10,738 bases of DNA from Alphaproteobacteria bacterium MarineAlpha3_Bin3 (GCA_002938075.1 PTLK01000042.1:1-10738); one strand, 5' to 3'; positions 1 to 8,070 are shown, numbered from the stretch's first letter. Notes: generated by a model not told the origin, from the sequence alone. Translations and numbers: made by a program.

Positions 1-1
1 G

Positions 2-1177
2 GGGCCGATCGTCACCGACGATCGCGCCCGGGTCGAGGTCAAGGCGCCGGGCATCATTCCGCGCAAGTCGGTCCATGAACCGGTACAGACGGGCTTGAAG
101 GCCATCGATGCGCTTATTCCCATCGGCCGCGGACAACGCGAGTTGATCATCGGCGACCGCCAGACCGGCAAGACCGCCGTCATCATCGACACCATCATCA
201 ACCAGCGCACCGTCAACGAATCCGACGACGAGCTGGAAAAGCTCTACTGCATCTACGTTGCCATCGGCCAGAAACGCTCGACCGTGGCGCAACTGGTGAA
301 GACGCTGGAAGACTACGATGCGCTGAAATATTCCATCGTCGTCGCCGCCACCGCGTCGGAACCCGCCCCCTTGCAGTTCCTGGCTCCCTATACGGGCTGC
401 ACCATGGGCGAATTTTTCCGCGACAACGGCATGCACGCGGTGATCTTCTATGACGACCTGTCCAAGCACGCCGTCGCCTACCGCCAGATGTCCTTGCTGC
501 TTCGCCGCCCGCCGGGGCGCGAGGCCTATCCGGGCGATGTCTTCTACCTGCATTCGCGTCTTCTTGAACGCGCCGCCAAGATGAACGATGACAACCGCGC
601 CGGGTCGCTGACGGCGCTGCCGGTGATCGAAACCCAGGCCGGCGACGTTTCGGCCTATATCCCGACCAACGTCATCTCCATCACCGACGGCCAAATCTTT
701 TTGGAAACGGAACTGTTCTTCAAGGGCATCCGCCCGGCGGTGAACGTCGGCCTGTCGGTATCGCGCGTCGGTTCCGCGGCCCAGATCAAGGCGATGAAAC
801 AGGTCGCCGGCTCGATCAAGCTGGAACTGGCCCAATACCGGGAAATGGCGGCGTTCGCCCAGTTCTCGTCCGACCTGGACCAGGCGACCCAGAATCTGCT
901 GGCCCGGGGCGCGCGCCTGACCGAATTGCTGAAACAGCCGCAATACACGCCGCTGCCGATCGAGGAACAGGTGGTTACCATCTTCGCCGGGGTCAACGGC
1001 TATACGGACGCCATCGAGGTCAACCAGGTGACCCAATTCGAGGCCCGGCTGTTGGACGAAATCCGCTCCAAGGGTCAGGACATCCTCAAGGCCATCCGCA
1101 CGGAAAAGGAACTGAGCGAGGAAACGCAAGCTAAACTCACCAAATTCATGGACGACTTCACCAAGACCTACGCTTAA
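2..1177 (+). CDS. atpA: F1F0 ATP synthase subunit alpha, C-terminal part (5' end outside the window)
   Basis: Alpha subunit of the F1 sector, a non-catalytic nucleotide-binding subunit alternating with beta in the alpha3beta3 ring. The reading frame is open from position 2, so 391 residues are present; the family is usually about 510, so roughly 120 N-terminal residues are missing to the left. The TTG at 95 lies inside the conserved 'GLKAID' stretch and is not the start. Visible motifs, in residues of the partial protein: P-loop GDRQTGKT at 51-58, DDLSKHA at about 151-157, RPPGREAYPGD at about 169-179, and the arginine finger in VSRVG (Arg255) that reaches into the beta active site. The C-terminal helical domain is intact and ends in TKTYA. 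atpG follows after 31 bp in the same direction, as in F1-type atp operons. No defects are visible. Confidence 0.97.
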   Translation, partial: GPIVTDDRARVEVKAPGIIPRKSVHEPVQTGLKAIDALIPIGRGQRELIIGDRQTGKTAVIIDTIINQRTVNESDDELEKLYCIYVAIGQKRSTVAQLVKTLEDYDALKYSIVVAATASEPAPLQFLAPYTGCTMGEFFRDNGMHAVIFYDDLSKHAVAYRQMSLLLRRPPGREAYPGDVFYLHSRLLERAAKMNDDNRAGSLTALPVIETQAGDVSAYIPTNVISITDGQIFLETELFFKGIRPAVNVGLSVSRVGSAAQIKAMKQVAGSIKLELAQYREMAAFAQFSSDLDQATQNLLARGARLTELLKQPQYTPLPIEEQVVTIFAGVNGYTDAIEVNQVTQFEARLLDEIRSKGQDILKAIRTEKELSEETQAKLTKFMDDFTKTYA

Positions 1178-1208
1178 ACGCCCAAGGCCGCCGCCCGGAA
1201 CCTCCGAC

Positions 1209-2120
1209 ATGCCCAACCTCAAAGACCTCAAAGTCCGGATCAACAGCGTCAAATCAACGCAGAAGATCACCTCGGCCATGAAGATGGTGGCGGCGGCCAA
1301 GCTTAGGCGCGCTCAGGAAAGCGCCGAGGCGGCCCGGCCTTATGCCGAGAAGATGGAACGCATGGTCGCCGACGTCGGCGAAAGCATCGGCGGTATCGAA
1401 GGCGCGCCGCCATTGCTGGTCGGCACCGGCAGCACGCAGATCCACCTGATCGTCGCCTGCACGGCGGACCGTGGCCTGTGCGGCGGGTTCAACGGCACCA
1501 TCATCCGCGAAGTCCGGACCCTGGCCCATAACCTGAAACGGGACGGCAAGATCGTCCGCATTCTCTGCGTCGGGCGCAAGGGCCGCGACGGGCTGAAACG
1601 CCAATTCGAGGCCGACATCGTCGAAACCATCGAGGGCATCGGCCGGCGGGGCGTTGAGTTCGCCGACGCCCAGAAGGTGGCGGAGACGCTCACCACCATG
1701 TTCGACGCCGGCGGTTTCGACGTTTGCACCATCGTCTTCAACCGCTTCCAATCGGCGATGACGCAGATCATCACGTCGCAACTGTTGATCCCCTTCACCG
1801 TCCCCGAGACGGCCGACGACGAAGCCGGCAAAGACAGTGCCGGGGCCGAAGACACAGGGCCATCGGCGATTTTCGTCTACGAGCCGGAGGAGCAGGAAAT
1901 CCTGGCCGACCTGCTGCCCAAGAACATCAACCAGCAGGTTTTCCAGGCGCTATTGGAGAGCGCGGCCTCAGAGCACGGCGCACGGATGACGTCCATGGAC
2001 AACGCGACGCGCAACGCCGGCGAAATGATCGACGACTTGACGCTGACCTTCAACCGCACCCGTCAGGCGGCAATCACCAGGGAACTGGTCGAAATTATCT
2101 CGGGCGCGGAAGCGCTTTAA
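1209..2120 (+). CDS. atpG: F1F0 ATP synthase subunit gamma
   Basis: Central rotor shaft of F1; its rotation inside the alpha3beta3 ring couples proton flow to ATP synthesis. It has 303 residues, slightly longer than the common 285-295. The N-terminal coiled-coil strand carries the conserved 'ITSAMKMVAAAKLRRAQ' block (20-36), the Rossmann-like middle has DRGLCGGFN (87-95), and the C-terminal helix has SEHGARMTSMDNATRNAGEM (254-273) followed by NRTRQAAITREL. The extra length is mainly an acidic, Gly/Ala-rich insert at about 200-218, before the IFVYEP strand, probably a surface loop. The ATG at 1209 is chosen because MPNLKDLKVRI matches the usual start; the Shine-Dalgarno upstream is weak, so translation may depend on atpA. 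Its TAA stop overlaps the atpD ribosome binding site. Confidence 0.98.
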   Translation: MPNLKDLKVRINSVKSTQKITSAMKMVAAAKLRRAQESAEAARPYAEKMERMVADVGESIGGIEGAPPLLVGTGSTQIHLIVACTADRGLCGGFNGTIIREVRTLAHNLKRDGKIVRILCVGRKGRDGLKRQFEADIVETIEGIGRRGVEFADAQKVAETLTTMFDAGGFDVCTIVFNRFQSAMTQIITSQLLIPFTVPETADDEAGKDSAGAEDTGPSAIFVYEPEEQEILADLLPKNINQQVFQALLESAASEHGARMTSMDNATRNAGEMIDDLTLTFNRTRQAAITRELVEIISGAEAL

Positions 2121-2124
2121 GGAG
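2119..2124 (+). promoter_or_regulatory. Strong Shine-Dalgarno of atpD, overlapping the atpG stop codon
   Basis: AAGGAG sits 8 bases before the atpD ATG at 2133, close to the ideal spacing, and shares bases with the atpG TAA (2118-2120). It is the best ribosome binding site of the atp genes here; atpG and the phosphatase gene have poor ones. This fits a need for three beta per gamma in the enzyme, although no measurement of that is available from sequence. Confidence 0.8.
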
Positions 2125-2132
2125 AATCAGAG

Positions 2133-3554
2133 ATGGCTAAAAACGCAAACGGTAAAATCACCCAGATCATGGGCGCCGTCATCGACGTCAAGTTCGAGGG
2201 CGATTTGCCCAACATCCTGAACGCCCTGCATTGTGAAAACGCAGGCAAGCTACTGGTCATGGAAGTCGCCCAGCACCTGGGCGAAAACTCGGTCCGCACC
2301 ATAGCCATGGATTCGACCGAGGGCCTGCAACGCGGCGTCGAGGTCATCGACACCGGCGAGCCGATCAAGGTTCCGGTGGGACCGGAAACCCTCGGCCGCA
2401 TCATCAACGTCATTGGCGACCCGATCGACGAACGGGGGCCGCTGAACACTAGGGCGACCGCGCCCATCCACGCCAGCGCGCCTGAATTCGTCGATCAATC
2501 CACCGAGACCGAGATCCTGGCCACCGGCATCAAGGTCGTCGATTTAATCTGCCCCTATTCGAAGGGCGGAAAGATCGGGCTGTTCGGCGGCGCCGGCGTC
2601 GGTAAGACCGTCATCATCATGGAGTTGATCAACAACATCGCCAAGGGCCACGGCGGTTATTCGGTGTTCGCCGGCGTCGGCGAACGGACGCGTGAAGGCA
2701 ATGACCTCTATCATGAAATGATCGAATCCGGCGTCATCGACCTCGAAGGCGGCAATTCCAAGGCCGCCCTGGTCTTCGGCCAGATGAACGAGCCGCCGGG
2801 GGCGCGCGCGCGGGTGGCCCTGACCGGGCTGACGCTGGCTGAATACTTCCGCGACCAGGAAGGCCAGGACGTTCTGTTCTTCATGGACAACATCTTCCGC
2901 TTCACCCAGGCCGGGTCCGAGGTGTCGGTGCTGCTGGGCCGCATCCCGTCGGCCGTCGGCTACCAGCCGACCCTGGCCACCGACATGGGCAACCTGCAGG
3001 AACGCATCACGTCGACCAACAAGGGCTCGATCACCTCGGTGCAGGCGATTTACGTTCCCGCCGACGATTTGACCGACCCGGCGCCGGCGACCTCGTTCGC
3101 GCATCTGGACGCAACGACGGTGCTGTCGCGCCAAATCGCCGAACTGGGCATTTACCCGGCCGTCGATCCGCTCGATTCGACGTCGCGCATCCTCGATCCA
3201 CGGATTATCGGCGAAGAGCATTACGCCGTCACCACCGAGGTCCAGCGGGTGTTGCAGACCTACAAGTCACTGCAGGACATCATCGCCATCCTCGGTATGG
3301 ACGAGCTTTCCGAGGACGACAAACTGGCTGTCACCCGGGCGCGCAAGATTCAGCGCTTCCTAAGCCAACCGTTCTTCGTCGCCGAGGTGTTCACCGGCAG
3401 CCCCGGCGTCCTGGTGTCGCTGGAAGACACCATCAAGGGCTTCAAGGGCATCGTCGAAGGCGAATACGACCACCTGCCGGAAGCCGCCTTCTACATGGTC
3501 GGCACCATCGAGGAAACACTGGAGAAAGCCAAGAAGATGGCCGAAGCGGCTTAA
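2133..3554 (+). CDS. atpD: F1F0 ATP synthase subunit beta (catalytic)
   Basis: Catalytic subunit of F1, forming ATP from ADP and phosphate on the cytoplasmic face of the membrane (EC 7.1.2.2). It has 473 residues, the normal length. Order of motifs: N-terminal beta-barrel (about 1-80), P-loop GGAGVGKT (152-159), GERTREGND with the catalytic Glu184, Walker B strand VLFFMD (247-252), the adenine-pocket region around GYQPTLATDMG (276-286), and the DELSEDD lever (390-396) that contacts gamma. Small departures from the commonest sequence are Met251 in Walker B, often Ile or Val, and SVLLGR at 265-270, often SALLGR; both are conservative. The ATG at 2133 is fixed by the Shine-Dalgarno 8 bases upstream. 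atpC follows after a 50-bp gap. Confidence 0.99.
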   Translation: MAKNANGKITQIMGAVIDVKFEGDLPNILNALHCENAGKLLVMEVAQHLGENSVRTIAMDSTEGLQRGVEVIDTGEPIKVPVGPETLGRIINVIGDPIDERGPLNTRATAPIHASAPEFVDQSTETEILATGIKVVDLICPYSKGGKIGLFGGAGVGKTVIIMELINNIAKGHGGYSVFAGVGERTREGNDLYHEMIESGVIDLEGGNSKAALVFGQMNEPPGARARVALTGLTLAEYFRDQEGQDVLFFMDNIFRFTQAGSEVSVLLGRIPSAVGYQPTLATDMGNLQERITSTNKGSITSVQAIYVPADDLTDPAPATSFAHLDATTVLSRQIAELGIYPAVDPLDSTSRILDPRIIGEEHYAVTTEVQRVLQTYKSLQDIIAILGMDELSEDDKLAVTRARKIQRFLSQPFFVAEVFTGSPGVLVSLEDTIKGFKGIVEGEYDHLPEAAFYMVGTIEETLEKAKKMAEAA

Positions 3555-3604
3555 CCCGGCCAGCGGGGAACCGAACAACAAGAGACGCGGACGGGGACTA
3601 AAAA

Positions 3605-4033
3605 ATGGCTGAAATTTCCGCCAACAACACCATCGAATTCGAACTGGTTTCGCCGGAGAAACTCCTCAAGTCGGAGCCGGTGGAGATGGTCGTCATCCCC
3701 GGCACCGAGGGCGATGTCGGCGTGCTGCCCGGCCACTCGCTTTTGATCGCCGCCGTCAGGCCCGGCGTCATCGACATCCACGAAGGAGGCCAAGTGCGCG
3801 AAAGTATTTTCGTCGCCGGCGGTTTCGCCGAGGTGTCGCCGGAACGCTGTACGGTACTGGCCGAGGAAGCCGTTCCCGTCGCCGAGATCGACCGCGCTGA
3901 GGCCGAAAAACGCCTCGAGGACGCCAAGCAGGCGCTAACCAAAGCCGGGGAAGTCGAGGACGGCGACACCGACGCCGCCGAGAGAGAGCTCAAGACCGCC
4001 GAGGCGATGCTGGCGGCCGCATCGGCCGAGTGA
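3605..4033 (+). CDS. atpC: F1F0 ATP synthase subunit epsilon
   Basis: Rotor subunit at the foot of gamma; its C-terminal helices can inhibit ATP hydrolysis. It has 142 residues, normal to slightly long. The N-terminal beta-sandwich is clear: FELVSPEKLL near 12-21, VVIPGTEGDVGVLPGHSLLI at about 29-48, and the VAGGFAEVSPERCTVLAEEA strand pair. The C-terminal half is a charged helical hairpin (IDRAEAEKRLEDAKQAL, then an acidic EVEDGDTDAAE turn, then an Ala-rich helix). GGGGA at 3593-3597 lies 7 bases before the ATG and sets the start. The TGA stop (4031-4033) shares its last base with the ATG of the next gene. Confidence 0.97.
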   Translation: MAEISANNTIEFELVSPEKLLKSEPVEMVVIPGTEGDVGVLPGHSLLIAAVRPGVIDIHEGGQVRESIFVAGGFAEVSPERCTVLAEEAVPVAEIDRAEAEKRLEDAKQALTKAGEVEDGDTDAAERELKTAEAMLAAASAE

Positions 4034-4503
4034 TGCACATATACCTGGTTCAGCACGGCGCCGCGGTGCCCAAGGACGAAAACCCCGAGAAACCCTTAAG
4101 CGACAGCGGCCGCGACGACATCAAGAAGATGGCGTCGTTTTTGGCCCGCAGCCACGTCTCCGCGGCCCGGGTCATCCATTCGGGCAAATTGCGCGCCCTG
4201 GAAACGGCACTGCTGCTGGCCGAGGTGCTCGGTCCCGGCAACGTCGTCGAGGAGGTCGAGTCCGGCCTGGCGCCCAATGATTCCACCGACGCGTTGTTCG
4301 CCGCCATCGACGGCTGGACCGAGGACACCATCGTCGTCGGCCACCTGCCGTTCATGTCGAAAATGGTGTCGCGCCTGGTCACCGGCAACGAGGACGAAAC
4401 CGTGGTCCACTTCAAACCCGGCTCGGTGGCGCGCCTGGAGCGGGGCGAGAACGGCGGCGGCTGGACGGTGACCTGGTTCCTGCGCCCGGAGCTGTTGGGG
4501 TAG
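4033..4503 (+). CDS. SixA-like phosphohistidine phosphatase family protein with QHG instead of RHG
   Basis: A 156-residue histidine phosphatase superfamily (branch 1) protein of SixA type. SixA enzymes hydrolyse phosphohistidine on phosphotransfer proteins. Seen: an N-terminal LVQHGAA with the nucleophile candidate His8, PLSDSGR (21-27), SGKLRALETA with Arg54, VVGHLPF with the second His104, and the C-terminal FKPGSVARLER strand. The family hallmark is RHG; here residue 7 is Gln, so one phosphate-binding Arg is missing. From memory, QHG variants occur as a subgroup in other bacteria and archaea, so this may be a functional subtype rather than a dead enzyme. The ATG at 4033 gives a TGATG junction with atpC; a GTG one codon earlier (4030) is possible but less likely. 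No Shine-Dalgarno is visible, which favours translational coupling to atpC. The substrate is unknown. Confidence 0.85.
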   Translation: MHIYLVQHGAAVPKDENPEKPLSDSGRDDIKKMASFLARSHVSAARVIHSGKLRALETALLLAEVLGPGNVVEEVESGLAPNDSTDALFAAIDGWTEDTIVVGHLPFMSKMVSRLVTGNEDETVVHFKPGSVARLERGENGGGWTVTWFLRPELLG

Positions 4504-4508
4504 GCCTA
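4501..4508. other. Palindrome TAGGCCTA carrying both convergent stop codons
   Basis: The phosphatase stop TAG (4501-4503, + strand) and the uvrB stop TAG (4508-4506, - strand) are the two ends of one perfect 8-bp palindrome, with GC between them. No room exists for a conventional intergenic terminator, so any termination must occur inside the opposing coding region. Confidence 0.9.
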
Positions 4509-6629
4509 CCGCCGCTTTTTCTTTTTAAATTTCTTGCGTCCGGCCCCGGAGCCGGCTTTATAGGCCGCCATCGGCGCCACGCCGGCCCTGTCGAGGCCGA
4601 GCTCGTGGGCTTCGAGGCGCCTGATTTCGTCGCGCAGCCTGGCCGCTTCCTCGAATTCCAGATCGGCGGCGGCGGCCTTCATCTTCTCCATCAGCTCGCC
4701 GATGACGGCCCGCAGGTTGTGGCCGACAAGTTCGATTTCGCCGGCCGCACCCGTGTCCACGGTCACGTAGTCGTGCTCGTAGACGGAATCCATGATGTCG
4801 GTGATGCCCTTCTTGATCGATTCCGGGGTGATGCCGTTGGCGACGTTGTAGGCCTGCTGTTTTTCGCGCCGGCGGTTGGTTTCGGAAAGCGCGTAGTCGA
4901 GAGACGCGGTGATGGTATCGGCATAAAGGATCACCCGGCCCTCGACGTTGCGCGCTGCCCTGCCAATGGTCTGCACCAATGACGTTTTCGAGCGCAGGAA
5001 ACCTTCCTTGTCGGCATCCAGGATGGCGACGAGGGCGCATTCGGGGATGTCCAGGCCTTCGCGCAACAAATTGATGCCGATCAGCACGTCGAAGGCGCCG
5101 AGCCTCAAATCGCGGATGATCTCTATGCGTTCCAGGGTGTCGATATCGGAATGCATGTAGCGCACCCGCACACCTTGTTCGTGCAGGTATTCGGTCAGTT
5201 CCTCGGCCATGCGCTTGGTCAGCGTCGTCACCAACGTGCGGAAGCCCTTCGCCGCCACGTCCTTGACCTCGGCCAGCAGGTCGTCGACCTGGGTCTCCAC
5301 CGGCTTAACCTGGCACAGCGGGTCGATGAGGCCCGTCGGGCGGACGACCTGTTCGGTGAACACGCCGCCGGTCCTCTCAAGCTCCCACGGGCCGGGGGTG
5401 GCGGAAACGAAGACCGTGTCCGGGCGCATGGACTCCCATTCCTCGAACTTCAAGGGCCGGTTGTCGATGCAACTGGGCAGCCGGAAGCCGAATTCCGCCA
5501 ACGTCGATTTGCGGTTGAAATCGCCGCGGTACATGCCGCCCAGTTGCGGCACTGTGACGTGGCTTTCGTCGACCACCAGAAGCGCGTTCTCGGGCAGGTA
5601 CTCAAACAAGGTCGGCGGCGGCTCGCCGGGGTTGCGGCCGGTCAGATAGCGCGAATAGTTCTCGATGCCGGAACAGAACCCGGTGGTATCCAGCATCTCC
5701 AGGTCGAAGGTGGTGCGTTCCCGCAGGCGCTGCGCCTCCACAAGCTTGCCTTCGGCATTGAACTCCTCGAGGCGCTGTTTAAGCTCTTCCCTGATCCGGG
5801 GGATGGCCTGCAACAGCGTCGGGCGCGGGGTGACGTAGTGGCTGTTGGGATAGATAATGATTTCGTCCAGCGCGCCGATCTTTTCGCCGGTCAGGGGGTC
5901 GATTTCCCACACTTGCTCCAGCTCGTCGCCGAACAGCGACAACCGCCAGGCCCGGTCTTCCAGGTGCGACGGGAAGATCTCGACGACGTCGCCCCGGACC
6001 CGAAAGGCGCCGCGGTAGAAATTGGCGTCGTTGCGCCGGTATTGCAACTCGACTAGGCGCTTCAACAAGTCCGAGCGATCGACCCGGCCGCCGGCCCGGA
6101 GCTTGACCACCATTTCGGTATAGGTCTCCACCGCGCCGATACCGTAGATGCAGGAAACCGACGCCACGATGATGGTGTCGGACCGTTCCATCAGCGCCCT
6201 CGTGGCGGCGTGGCGCATGCGGTCGATCTGTTCGTTGATGGAGGCGTCCTTTTCGATATAGGTGTCGGTGCGCGGCACGTAGGCTTCGGGCTGGTAATAG
6301 TCGTAATAGGAAACGAAATACTCGACCGCGTTGCCGGGAAAAAACTCCTTCATTTCCCCGTAAAGCTGCGCCGCCAGGGTCTTGTTGGGGGCCAGCACCA
6401 GCGTCGGGCGCTGCAGGTTTTGGATCGCGTGGGCGATGGTGAAGGTCTTGCCCGACCCGGTGACCCCCAAGAGCACCTGGTCGCGCTCGCCGTTTTTGAG
6501 GCCCTCGGTCAGTTCGGCGATGGCCTCGGGCTGGTCGCCGGCGGGCTCGAAGCCGGATACCAGCTCGAAAGGCTTGCCGCCAGTGACGGGCAGGCGCTTC
6601 GGTGGCGTGAAGATTTCGGCGGTTTCCAT
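4506..6629 (-). CDS. uvrB: Excinuclease ABC subunit UvrB
   Basis: Damage-verification helicase-like subunit of nucleotide excision repair; it is loaded by UvrA, forms the pre-incision complex and recruits UvrC. It has 707 residues against about 670 in E. coli. Motifs: Walker A GVTGSGKT (55-62), beta-hairpin YYDYYQPEAY (108-117) that clamps the DNA strand, Walker B VVDESH (353-357 region), motif III VSATPG (408-413), SDIDTLERIEIIRDLR (494-509), motif V GINLLREGLDIPE (518-530), motif VI QTIGRAARN (553-561), and a C-terminal UVR domain at about 640-676 for UvrC contact. The surplus length is a 20-residue N-terminal lead and a very basic tail (RKKFKKKKRR). The ATG at 6629 is the only usable start before the conserved FELVSGFEPAGDQP block. 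No Shine-Dalgarno is visible upstream. No matching LexA box was found. Confidence 0.98.
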   Translation of the reverse strand: METAEIFTPPKRLPVTGGKPFELVSGFEPAGDQPEAIAELTEGLKNGERDQVLLGVTGSGKTFTIAHAIQNLQRPTLVLAPNKTLAAQLYGEMKEFFPGNAVEYFVSYYDYYQPEAYVPRTDTYIEKDASINEQIDRMRHAATRALMERSDTIIVASVSCIYGIGAVETYTEMVVKLRAGGRVDRSDLLKRLVELQYRRNDANFYRGAFRVRGDVVEIFPSHLEDRAWRLSLFGDELEQVWEIDPLTGEKIGALDEIIIYPNSHYVTPRPTLLQAIPRIREELKQRLEEFNAEGKLVEAQRLRERTTFDLEMLDTTGFCSGIENYSRYLTGRNPGEPPPTLFEYLPENALLVVDESHVTVPQLGGMYRGDFNRKSTLAEFGFRLPSCIDNRPLKFEEWESMRPDTVFVSATPGPWELERTGGVFTEQVVRPTGLIDPLCQVKPVETQVDDLLAEVKDVAAKGFRTLVTTLTKRMAEELTEYLHEQGVRVRYMHSDIDTLERIEIIRDLRLGAFDVLIGINLLREGLDIPECALVAILDADKEGFLRSKTSLVQTIGRAARNVEGRVILYADTITASLDYALSETNRRREKQQAYNVANGITPESIKKGITDIMDSVYEHDYVTVDTGAAGEIELVGHNLRAVIGELMEKMKAAAADLEFEEAARLRDEIRRLEAHELGLDRAGVAPMAAYKAGSGAGRKKFKKKKRR

Positions 6630-6801
6630 AAGCGCTTATATAGGCCGGGGACAGGGCCGAAGGCGAGTCCGGAGAGGCCGAAAGCGGCCGGGGAAATACC
6701 GTCGTTTCGCGGTTGCGCCGCCGGGGCGGCGGGCGTAATGTCCGGGTCGGGAACCACGATAACCTATTTTCTTTGAAAAATTCGCGCCTGGGGTCATGGC
6801 C
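6630..6801. other. Divergent intergenic region between uvrB and the aminotransferase gene
   Basis: These 172 bases must hold promoters for both directions. They contain a GC-rich inverted repeat with arms CGCCGCC (6716-6722) and GGCGGCG (6725-6731), and an AT-rich patch at about 6758-6782 upstream of the aminotransferase gene that could be part of its promoter. I could not assign a convincing -35/-10 pair for that gene. No coding sequence is supported here. Confidence 0.6.
6637..6643 (-). promoter_or_regulatory. uvrB: Possible -10 element of uvrB, very close to the start codon
   Basis: On the minus strand the sequence CTATATA ends 7 bases before the uvrB ATG (6629). If it is the -10 hexamer, transcription would begin at or next to the ATG, giving a leaderless or nearly leaderless mRNA, in line with the missing Shine-Dalgarno. 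The -35 region at 17 bp (CGCCTT) is poor, so the call is tentative. A perfect AAGCGCTT palindrome (6630-6637) lies between the element and the ATG. Confidence 0.35.
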
Positions 6802-8004
6802 ATGTCTTTCGTCGCTTCACGCTTGAGCCTGATCAAGCCTTCGCCGACCATCTCCGTTACCCAGAAAGCCCGCGACCTGAAGGCGGCCGGCCGCGACGTC
6901 ATCGGCCTCGGCGCCGGCGAGCCGGACTTCGACACCCCCGCCCACATTATCGAGGCGGGGAAAAAAGCCATGGACGACGGCCTGACGCGCTATACACCCA
7001 TCAACGCCATCCCGGAACTCCGGGAAGCGATCTCGGCCAAGTTCAAGCGCGACAACGGGCTCGATTATTCCGTCGACGAGATCGCCGTCGGCTGCGGCGG
7101 CAAGCAGATCATCTTCAACGCCTTCATGGCGACGCTGAACGCCGGCGACGAGGTCATCATCCCGGCCCCTTACTGGGTTTCGTACCCGGACATCGCGTTG
7201 CTGTTCGAAGGCAAGCCGGTATTCGTCGAGTGCACGGCGGAAAACGGCTTCCGGATGACCCCCGACGATCTGGAAGCCGCGATCACGCCCAAAACCAAGT
7301 GGCTGATCATGAATTCACCGTCCAACCCGTCCGGTGCAGCCTATACGCGCGAAGACCTGAAGGCGTTGACCGACGTGCTGATGGGCCACGATCAGGTGTG
7401 GATTCTGACCGACGACATTTACGAACACATCATCTATGACGATTTCGAGTTTTCGACCATCGCCGAGGTCGAAACGGGGCTTAAACACCGCACCCTGACG
7501 CTGAACGGCATGTCCAAGGCCTATTGCATGACCGGATGGCGGGTCGGTTACGCCGGCGGGCCGAAGGAGCTGATTGCGCCTATGACCAAGGTGCAGTCGC
7601 AATCGACGACGCATACGTCGTCGATCAGCCAGGCGGCTTCGGTGGCTGGCCTGAACGGCCCCCAGGACTTCATCCAGGACAACAACCGGGTGTTCAAGGA
7701 GCGCCGTGACCTGGTCGTCAGCATGCTCAACCAGGCCTCGGGCCTGAGCTGCCCGACGCCGGAAGGCGCTTTTTACGTTTATCCGTCGTGCGCCGGCGCC
7801 ATCGGCAGGAAGACCCCGGACGGCAATACCATCGAGACGGACGAGGATTTCATCACCTTTATCCTGGAATCCGAAGGCGTGGCCGTGGTCCAGGGGGCGG
7901 CCTTCGGGCTCAGCCCCCATTTCCGGGTCAGTTACGCGACCTCGACGGAGCTTCTGGAAGACGCCTGCCAACGCATCCAGCGGGCCTGCGCCCAGCTTAG
8001 CTGA
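6802..8004 (+). CDS. aatA: Aspartate aminotransferase, class I (PLP-dependent; possibly also prephenate aminotransferase)
   Basis: Fold type I PLP enzyme exchanging the amino group between aspartate and 2-oxoglutarate (EC 2.6.1.1). Members of this subgroup in alphaproteobacteria can also make arogenate from prephenate; sequence alone does not settle that. In a 400-residue numbering from 6802: LGAGEPDFDTP near the N-terminus, NSPSNPSG with PLP-contacting Asn175, DDIYEH with Asp204 and Tyr207, the Schiff-base lysine Lys239 in NGMSKAY, GWRVGY following, and Arg375 in FRVSYATS binding the substrate carboxylate. All key residues are present. The start at 6802 is preferred over ATG 6796: GGGG (6790-6793) is 8 bases from 6802 but only 2 from 6796, and MSFVASRLSLIKPSPT aligns with the usual N-terminus. 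It is divergent from uvrB; the EF-G-like gene starts 121 bp downstream. Confidence 0.95.
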   Translation: MSFVASRLSLIKPSPTISVTQKARDLKAAGRDVIGLGAGEPDFDTPAHIIEAGKKAMDDGLTRYTPINAIPELREAISAKFKRDNGLDYSVDEIAVGCGGKQIIFNAFMATLNAGDEVIIPAPYWVSYPDIALLFEGKPVFVECTAENGFRMTPDDLEAAITPKTKWLIMNSPSNPSGAAYTREDLKALTDVLMGHDQVWILTDDIYEHIIYDDFEFSTIAEVETGLKHRTLTLNGMSKAYCMTGWRVGYAGGPKELIAPMTKVQSQSTTHTSSISQAASVAGLNGPQDFIQDNNRVFKERRDLVVSMLNQASGLSCPTPEGAFYVYPSCAGAIGRKTPDGNTIETDEDFITFILESEGVAVVQGAAFGLSPHFRVSYATSTELLEDACQRIQRACAQLS

Positions 8005-8043
8005 CGGCAAGGAGACTCCCTTTTTTCTTGCATCCCCAGCGCG

Positions 8044-8070
8044 GGCCATTACCCTTTTTAGGTAATAGCC
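8044..8070. repeat. Inverted repeat in the leader of the EF-G-like gene
   Basis: Arms GGCCATTACC (8044-8053) and GGTAATAGCC (8061-8070) pair in 9 of 10 positions around a 7-base T-rich loop; ATTACC/GGTAAT is perfect. No T-run follows on either strand, so it is not an ordinary intrinsic terminator. It could be an operator or an mRNA leader hairpin about 55 bases before the ATG of the EF-G-like gene. The rest of the 8005-8125 gap shows a T6 run (8021-8026), an A8 run (8100-8107) and the ribosome binding site. Confidence 0.5.

Noticed and set aside
5151..6056. Long plus-strand ORF of 301 codons opposite uvrB
   Set aside because: It is a shadow of the uvrB coding strand in GC-rich DNA, with His/Arg/Gln-rich low-complexity composition and no family resemblance.
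6737..6770. Possible LexA/SOS box for uvrB (GAAC and AAC words near 6749-6763)
   Set aside because: The alphaproteobacterial pattern GTTC-N7-GTTC (or its complement) does not occur; the second half-site is incomplete and the spacing is wrong.
8008..8026. Intrinsic terminator after the aminotransferase gene (AAGG/CCTT followed by T6)
   Set aside because: The stem is only 4 bp; the T6 run alone is not enough to support a terminator.
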